From Onthophagus taurus (taxonomy: Eukaryota > Arthropoda > Insecta > Coleoptera > Scarabaeidae): a stretch of 64,000 nucleotides of DNA. The stretch spans positions 1,116,001 through 1,180,000 of the forward strand of contig NC_091976.1 of NCBI RefSeq assembly GCF_036711975.1, written 5' to 3'. This document shows, in pieces, positions 57,456 to 64,000 of this stretch. How positions within the stretch are numbered: the first letter of the stretch is position 1; every line of letters begins with the position of its first letter. The notes beneath the pieces were generated by a model, which was given only the letters and a program-made list of their open reading frames with translations, did not search any database and was not told where the DNA came from. Position numbers and translations under genes: made by a program.

Positions 57456-57995
57456 GTAAATTCGATGTCCGAATAGGTTATCTCGGAAACTATAAGACTT
57501 AGAAAAAAAGTTGCTTACATAAACAAATTCCAATGTCGAAAACCTCAAAGCGCTGTTGTCTTTTGCTTTTCTCATAGAGGCCAAAATTGAAAATATCAGT
57601 TATAAACTAGTTATATTTAAGGGATAATGGAAATATAAGAGAATTAAAGACAAATTTATTTATCTATTCCCAATATTAATATATTTAACGCAATAAACAG
57701 TGTTAGAAAAAGTTATGAAATTTGCATCGAAAAAGAGGTGGTGAATTTGAACAGTTTTTGTAGCATTGCTTTAATCGTCTTTAGGAAATAAAATTATTAG
57801 TTTTTGTTGTTAAATTACTATTTTTTGCGTTTATAAAACCCCCTGCCGCCCCGTAATTTACAGGAAACTGTAAATTTAATTTCTTTGACGACACTAGATG
57901 GCAGCGTTTGCAAATTTTATAAAAAAAGCCTTTTTTTCTAACTCTTATAGTTTCCGAGATAGCCTATTCGGACATCGAATTTGAACCATCCTGTC
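57456..57995. mobile_element. Short copy of the foldback element at 437-1796
   Basis: The left part AAATTCGATGTCCGAATAGG and the right part CGGACATCGAATTTGAACCA match the 437-1796 element. The block CAGGAAACTGTAAATTTAAT near 57861 is also shared. The outer ten or so bases on the left are lost and the centre is deleted. It is an old, immobile relic. Confidence 0.8.
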
Positions 57996-58269
57996 AAAGG
58001 TTTCATTTTTAAGCATAAAGGTTTCAGCCGGGTTAAGAAGAATTATGCCTGTGAAATTTTACTAACTACTTTATTTTTTCACTAACTAACTATAATCAGT
58101 AAAAAGAGAAGGACGAGAGTAGAACGAGAGAAGGTTGGAACAGTAAGTCAAGCACAAGGAAAAATTAAAAGTCGGTCACCGGTAGTGACTGTAAAATATA
58201 TTTCGGGAATTGTAACAGAAGATGACTGTGGTGAAGAGACAGAGGAGATAGCTGTTGAAGGAATGGAGA

Positions 58270-60160
58270 AACAATACAGCTTTAGACGGTGGGAGTGAAG
58301 TTGTTGGAGAGGATGAATAGCGTATGGAGAGAGGGTGGGATTCCGGAGGGATGGAAAGTGGGGGTAATTTGCCCAGTATATAAAAAGGGTAATAAGGATA
58401 GAGAGCTACAGGGGAATTAACCTACTAGACTCGGCATACAAGGTATACACGAAGATACTACTGGGAAGACTGGAAGAGGAGATGGAGTTGGGGGGAATTT
58501 TGCCGGATGGGCAGGCAGGCTTTCGGAAGGGAAGGGGAGCAATCGACAACGTGTACGTGTTGCATCTGGCAGATAGAGAGCTGGATAAGAAGGGAGGGAA
58601 ATTGTACGCCCTGTTTATAGATTTGAAGGTGGCTTTTGATAAGGTGGATAGCGGAAAGTTGTGGGAGGAGATGGGGAGGAGGGGGATCACGGAACACCTA
58701 ATTGCGAGAGTGAAGGAAATATACATGGAAACTATGGCTAGGATAAAAGTGGGAGATAAGCTGAGCGACGTGTTCTGGACGACGAAGGGACTGAGGCAGG
58801 GATGTCCGCTGAGCCCAAGTCTGTTTGCACTGTATACGGCGGACCTGGAGGATAGATTGGGGAAGGGGCAAATGGGAGGGTTGGTGGTGGGAGGTAGAAA
58901 GGTGCATATGTTAGCATACGCGGATGACATCGTGGTCATGGCGAGTGAAGCGGCGGAGATGAAAGATATAATAAAGACATTGGAGAGATATTTTAGGGGG
59001 AAGGGGCTGGAAGTGAATGTGGGGAAGACAAGGATGATGAAGTTTTGTAAGGGTGGGAGAAAAAGAACAAAAAACTGGAGATGGGAGGGAAAAGACATCG
59101 AGGAGGTTAGGGAGTATACTTACTTGGGGTATGTGTTCAGGGAGGACAACAGGGAGGGGTCGCATGTGATAGCTATGACAAAAAAGGCGAATAAGGTGAT
59201 GGGACAAGTGTGGGGTTGGGGGAAGAGAGTCTTTGGAAGGAATGTGGCAGCGGGGAAGATTATGTTTGAAGGTCAGGTTAGCAGTGTGATGATGTATGGG
59301 GCAGAGATATGGGGATGGAGAGAGCAGGCAATGCTGGAGGACGTGCAAGCTAGATACTGGAGATGGGTGCTTGGGATGGCGAGAGAAACACCGGGGTATA
59401 TAGTGAGGAAAGAGGTAAAGGTGGATAAGGTCAGAGTGGAGGCGGGCAGGAGAGCAGTGAAATATGAAGAAAGAATAGAAGGGAGGCCAAACTGCGGGAT
59501 CTTGGGGGAGTGTTGGAGGGAAATTAGAGAGGGAAAGATCAGATATGGGAAAGGAGACAGAGACAACTATTATAGACGAGCGGGCTACTCGGTAACTGAG
59601 ATAAATAGTAGATGAAGGGTGGGTAGGGAGATGTGGAGGGAGTTGAGAGATAGGGACCGAGATGTGCAGAGACAGGAAAGAAGGACACAAATAAAAGAGG
59701 GAAGGTATAACGAAAGGTACAGGGACATAATTACGGAGGGGCTGCCTAGATACTTGTTATTGGAAGGAGATGAGGAAGGGAAGAAGTTGGAGGCTAGGTT
59801 CCGTTGTGGAAACGAGGAGAGAGCTAACAGATACTGGATGGCCAATGAGGAGAGGTGGTGTAGGCTATGCAGGGAGGAATGGGAAACGTTGGAACATATG
59901 TTGAATGGGTGCAGTGAGTTGAGAGAGGAGGAGTTGGACCGCGGTCAGATCTTAGCAGAGGGGGAAGAGGGGAAACGATGGATGAGAATGGTTGTGGGGG
60001 TGAGGAGACAAAGGGATGGATGAGGGGATGATTGGGCCGAGGAGCCGAGGGTATGGAAATGGAGGAAGAGGGTAGAGGGTGAAAATAATATATTTATAAG
60101 ATATATTGGAATGTATTAAGGGGAAAATTGTAAATATCAAAAACAATAAAATGCTTATAT
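58270..60160 (+). mobile_element. Purine-rich LINE with nearly open reverse transcriptase
   Basis: The RT begins as VICPVYKKGNKDR near 58350, shifts frame near 58400, then runs open at 58482-59615. Motifs in order are GQAGFRKGRGAIDNVYVL, LFIDLKVAFDKVD, GLRQGCPLSPSLFALY, MLAYADDIVVMAS (catalytic box), KGLEVNVGKTRMM and YTYLGYVFRED. An in-frame TGA at 59613 separates the last part (to 60023), which has the knuckle CRLCREEWETLEHMLNGC. The base composition (G+A on the coding strand) is unlike the surroundings, which suggests recent arrival. The 5' half, including the endonuclease, is absent. Confidence 0.85.
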
Positions 60161-61744
60161 ATATACAGCTTTAGGCAAACAAAGTTTAAGAGTAGTAAAG
60201 GAAGTCTTAGTAGGGATAAAGTCAATGCGAAACAATAAAGCTTCAGGCAAACACAGTCCAAGAGTAGTGAAGGAAGTTTGAGCAGTAATACACAGAAAAC
60301 TCTAAAAGGAGAGCGAGCATACCAAACGAGTTGCAGCATGCGCAGATAATCCCGATTAATTAAAATTATGACCAAAGAAATTGTGAAAATTATGTAGCGA
60401 TCAGTGTTAGTTGTTCTCCAAGCATTGTACTAGCAAACTGTGCAAAATGTCATGTCGCTTTCATTTTTTTGGGATCTGTAACGAAATATTTCTGTCAGAA
60501 TTCATCACATCTAAATTCAAAGTTTTTCCTTTTCAATTCAATGCGTTTTCTTTCACCAGATTCAATAACAATAATTGCAGCAGCAACGGCTAATAGAAGT
60601 TGGTTTTCTCATTTTCAAATATAAGTAGGTATCAATTTTTAAGTCTAATCTTTCATTTTCGACCGATTTCTTTGCATTCTTTTTTTTGTAGAACGTAAAA
60701 GAATCTGTCTTCTCTGTTCATATAGCTTGTACCTACAAAGACAGTTTTGCCAATATGTGAAGATTAGTTTTACTGATGAAGAAAATGAAATATTAAAGAT
60801 AAACAGAATATTACTGCTATTTCAGATAACAACGCAGAAGAGGATTTTGCCACTAAAGAAAATGGTATCAAAAGATAATAATGATTATAAACCTACTGAT
60901 TGTGAATTAACGCTATTTGTACTTATAGCTAACAAGCAATTCTTATTTCATAAATCTTATTTCGTACCACATAAGAAGGGAAGTGAACTATTAATTGGGA
61001 TGGAATAGCGATGACATCATTAGTAGATAACGAAAAAGATTATTTGTTAAAACAAGTATATTACCACAATAGCCAATATTAAAATACACAATAGTGTATA
61101 ATTAACATCATTTGTGGAGTTAGAAACATGATATATATAGAATAGACTTTAATAATATTACTTGAAATAAATTTTTAGCCTTGGGATAATTAACGTGTGA
61201 AAGTAAAGCCATCTGTTGGTAGTAGCGATAACAATACCTAATTTTAAAATTAAAGGATTCTACGAGATTCTCTAAAATTGTTTGACAATGTGGGTTGCTC
61301 TACAACCACTATTATTTACATTATTTACAATAGGTATTGAAAATCATGTGAAATATAAATTACAATATATGGGTTCTTTTGTTACTAAAAATTGCACTAT
61401 TATATTCAAAAAGATGTCATTACAGAAAAAACTACTGTTCCACACGTTTTTATTGCATATGGAACACGGCGGGACGTGCGCCATCGGAGGTACATAAAAA
61501 TATACAAAAGAAAAATAAAAAACACTTACCTGTACTTTGTAAAATTATTTATTTCAGGAAAATTACAATTTTAAATTTCTTAGCAACGATACTGCGTTCG
61601 GTATAACTTCCGTGTTGATATATTTTCTTAATGTCCATTTTTACCACCTTTCAATAAACCAATTGGTCTACCTATTAATGTTATATGTATCTTTAATAAA
61701 TTAGTATTGTATATCCTAGATAATTCAAAATTACATCGTGTGAA
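60161..61744. other. Region without a supported gene
   Basis: Frames at 60727-61008 and 61282-61606 are open but show no domain. Part of the second overlaps in three frames and may be the degraded N-terminal half of the transposase that follows. A duplicated phrase near 60171 and 60240 (GCTTTAGGCAAAC / GCTTCAGGCAAAC, then AAGAGTAGT) marks a small local repeat. Confidence 0.4.
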
Positions 61745-62358
61745 ATGATTTATGGAGAATCATTTTCAGTTACCCCACCGAAAATCGTTCCTAGCACCCT
61801 ATTTTCAAAAATGTTGAGTGATTGTTCATCTTGTTTGGTGAGTGCCCAAATTTCCGAGAGGGTCGAATATTCACCTAATAGGATGCATTGGAAACATGGG
61901 GCTAATTCATTCCGAACTACGTCGGGGCTCTTTCAAGAAGCCGGAAGCAAATGAATTTGTGAGGCAATGCCTAAGAAGAGCGCAAGGCCTTTACCAAACT
62001 GGAGTTGCATTAGTTATTGATAATGCTCCATGCCACTCTATATACTATTGAAGAGTTTTTTGCAGAAAACGAATTTGAACACCACACACTTTTACGACTA
62101 AGTCCGTACAGCCCTGTGTTTAATCCTATTGAACAAGCGTGGTCTGCATTAAAAGCAGATATGGCTGTACAGCTAAATAACATCTTGGCTGGTGCTGACC
62201 GGGATCATCTGACTCAAACAGAATATCGAATGCAGAAATTAGAGAACACCGTTCATAATAATATGGACAAGATTACTGTTGCCAATTGCGCAATGTTTAT
62301 TGCCCACATCCAACGATTTATCCGTTCTGCATTGAATATGCAAGATATAAATTTTTAA
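61745..62358 (+). pseudogene. IS630/Tc1-like DDE transposase relic
   Basis: Frame 61842-62051 gives GLIHSELRRGSF and VALVIDNAPCHS (second catalytic Asp). After a frameshift near 62045, the frame to 62358 gives LLRLSPYSPVFNPIEQAWSA with the final Glu, about 35 residues on. The first Asp region cannot be read cleanly. Distinct from the mariners in this window, it keeps NPIE rather than SPDL at the third site. Confidence 0.8.
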
Positions 62359-62507
62359 GAGTGTTATTTAAAACATAATGTTACCTACTTTCTTAAGTAA
62401 TATAATTGTTATCTACTGTGTTTGTAAGTCAATAAAATGTTTTTGCCCATTTCATTTTATTTAATGCTGATATATAATTTTATTTCCATGTCAATTTAAA
62501 ATTCATA

Positions 62508-62757
62508 AGTGCCAATATGATATGGACTAATGTCATTTTGATTTTGTTTAATGCCGATTTGCTTTTGATTAGTGCTAAATTTGTTGATTAATGCCAATAT
62601 GATATTGTTTATTGCCAATTTGATATTGACTAATGCCATTTTCATTTTGATTATTGTCAATTTGATTTTGACTAATGCAAATTTGAAATTGACATTGCCA
62701 ATATTATTTTGACTAATGTCATTTTGATTCTGATTAGTGAGAATTTGAGCTTGAAAA
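62508..62757. repeat. Degenerate tandem repeat
   Basis: About ten imperfect copies of a unit of roughly 24 bases, with consensus like TAATGCCAATTTGATATTGAC. Units vary in length and in the TTTTGATT segment. The flanks are unrelated. It is read as a minisatellite. Confidence 0.7.
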
Positions 62758-62910
62758 GGTATAGTCGAACAAGATGGCGCAGAGTGTAAACGTCTAAACC
62801 GACGTCATGGAAAAACCGTGGAAAACAACAAAATTTCTAGCCCAAAGATGTATTGGTTAAGCCTTTTCGCTTTTTTCGAAACAAAGACACAACAAAAACA
62901 ACCGATTCTA

Positions 62911-64000
62911 ATGACCGTCCTAAACATAAACACACAATCTCTAAATCATAAAATAGACCTTTTAGAAATAATTCTGAAGGAACATAATAATAAGGTTTGA
63001 TGTTGCGTCTGTGATTGAACATTGGTGGAAAAAGAATGAGATTATTAAGACAACAACCCATACATGGGGAGCAATTTATTGTAGAAGTGACCGAATTCAT
63101 GGGGGGGTTGGAATACTGGTGGCAAAGGGTATTAGTTTTAGGGAAATACCTCAAATTAAAGCTTTAAACATTGAGCTACATATAGAAATGGTACCAATTG
63201 AACTATAGAATAGGAAAACTATTGTAATTGTCGTATATAGATCTCCAGATGGCGATTTCGAAATATTTCTTACACGGTTGGTTGAAGCTGTGCACATACT
63301 TAACAGGGATCATCCTGACCATAAGTTGATCATAGCTGGAGATTTCAGATTTTTTCTGGAAAACTCACGTAAAGCTGAGCTGGTGGAGGTGATGGAAGGT
63401 TTTGTGATGAAGTACTTGTTCACTTCCCCGACAAGAATTACACGGAACACTGCTCGTTGTATTGATAACGTCTTTCGAATTGTTGTCAGTCCAAATTGGG
63501 TTACTCAACAAAAGAATTACATATATCCGATCACCGTGTGCAGCTCCTTCAGTTTTTGGGTAATGATAACCAGCATACTAGTGAGTATAGAACAATTAAA
63601 TATAGAAAATGTGATGAACAAAACATAAACAACTTTAGGGCTCAACTTAAGGAAATAAATTGGGGTAACCTTATGACGGAACAGAATGCTGCTGACTGTT
63701 ACGATCACTTTCATGATGTATTTTCTTCCCTTTATAATAAAAATTTTGTCATGAAGTATAAAAAGGTAAAGCCGTACAAAACAAGACCTTTAAACTGCCT
63801 TTAGAGTTGCAAAATAAAAGGGACATGTTGGATCATTTAGGAATGTCGACCATAAAGACGGAACAGGCCTATGAAGTTTATAAGAAATTCAAACGTGAAT
63901 ATTTCCTACTGGTTGAGGAAGAGAAAAGAAAACAAAATACTATGGCAATAAGAGGTGCGGAAAATAAAAACAAAAATGTGGAAAATTGTAAATGAACAAC
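62911..64000 (+). mobile_element. LINE, endonuclease region, runs off the window
   Basis: An APE-type endonuclease is readable in shifted frames: NINTQSLNHKIDLLE (62920), a frame change, VIEHWW (catalytic Glu, 63014), HGGVGILVAKG, VVYRSPDGDFEIF, LIIAGDFRF (Asp; the usual Asn is changed) and ISDHRVQLL (final Asp-His, 63520). The linker before the reverse transcriptase continues to the window end. Stops near 62999 and 63207 and several frameshifts show that it is dead. The order and motifs fit Jockey/CR1-like elements. Confidence 0.78.

Noticed and set aside
58406-59690. Long open frames on the minus strand opposite the purine-rich LINE
   Set aside because: They are Pro/Ser/Leu-rich shadows caused by the base skew of the reverse transcriptase strand and show no domain.

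Overview
The window is animal DNA from an arthropod, most likely an insect. Support for this is AT-rich DNA, GT-AG introns of about 50 bases, TATA/initiator promoters, and abundant Tc1/mariner, piggyBac, hAT-type and non-LTR elements. The order cannot be fixed from the sequence. No RNA gene, CRISPR array or prokaryotic feature was seen. Nothing could be searched against databases, so family names rest on motifs read by eye.

The core (about 2.7-53.0 kb) is a cluster of 16 copies of one three-exon gene encoding a secreted protein of about 206 residues that I do not recognise. The copies form eight divergent (head-to-head) pairs, each sharing an intergenic promoter of about 490 bases with one TATA box per side. 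In each pair one member (called A here) has a signal peptide starting MKYILVLFGL and the other (B) one starting [10 protein letters not shown]. The rest of the protein is nearly identical in A and B copies. Twelve copies look intact: A1, A2, A3, A4, A7, B1, B2, B3, B4, B6, B7 and B8. B5 is interrupted by two transposons but may still make a protein. A5 and A6 are remnants that share the same lesions. A8 has a stop codon at the exon 1/2 junction.

The cluster has a large mirror symmetry. Pairs 1-5 read A(-) B(+). Pairs 6-8 read B(-) A(+). The block A4-B4-psiA5-B5 (22.1-31.2 kb) is an inverted copy of B6-psiA6-B7-A7 (37.0-44.1 kb). The 31-37 kb centre is full of nested transposons. Transposons present in only one arm (piggyBac, a solo LTR, a 1.96-kb foldback element) arrived after the inverted duplication.

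Other regions: 0-2.6 kb holds a mariner relic split by a 1.36-kb foldback element, then a small hAT-type element. 4.7-7.1, 9.1-12.6 and 14.5-22.0 kb are duplicated spacers with insertions, including a 4.4-kb long-inverted-repeat element carrying pieces of a putative transposase (16.7-21.1 kb). 44.2-50.8 kb holds another transposase-like gene of apparently the same class, a mariner with a piggyBac nested in it, and reverse transcriptase relics. 53-64 kb lies outside the cluster. It contains one small secreted-peptide gene (56.5 kb), several non-LTR retrotransposons, a DDE transposase relic and a degenerate tandem repeat.

How it may work (inference): paired promoters would co-express A and B copies in one tissue. 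The near-identity of exon 2 across copies suggests gene conversion or selection for dosage of an abundant secreted product.
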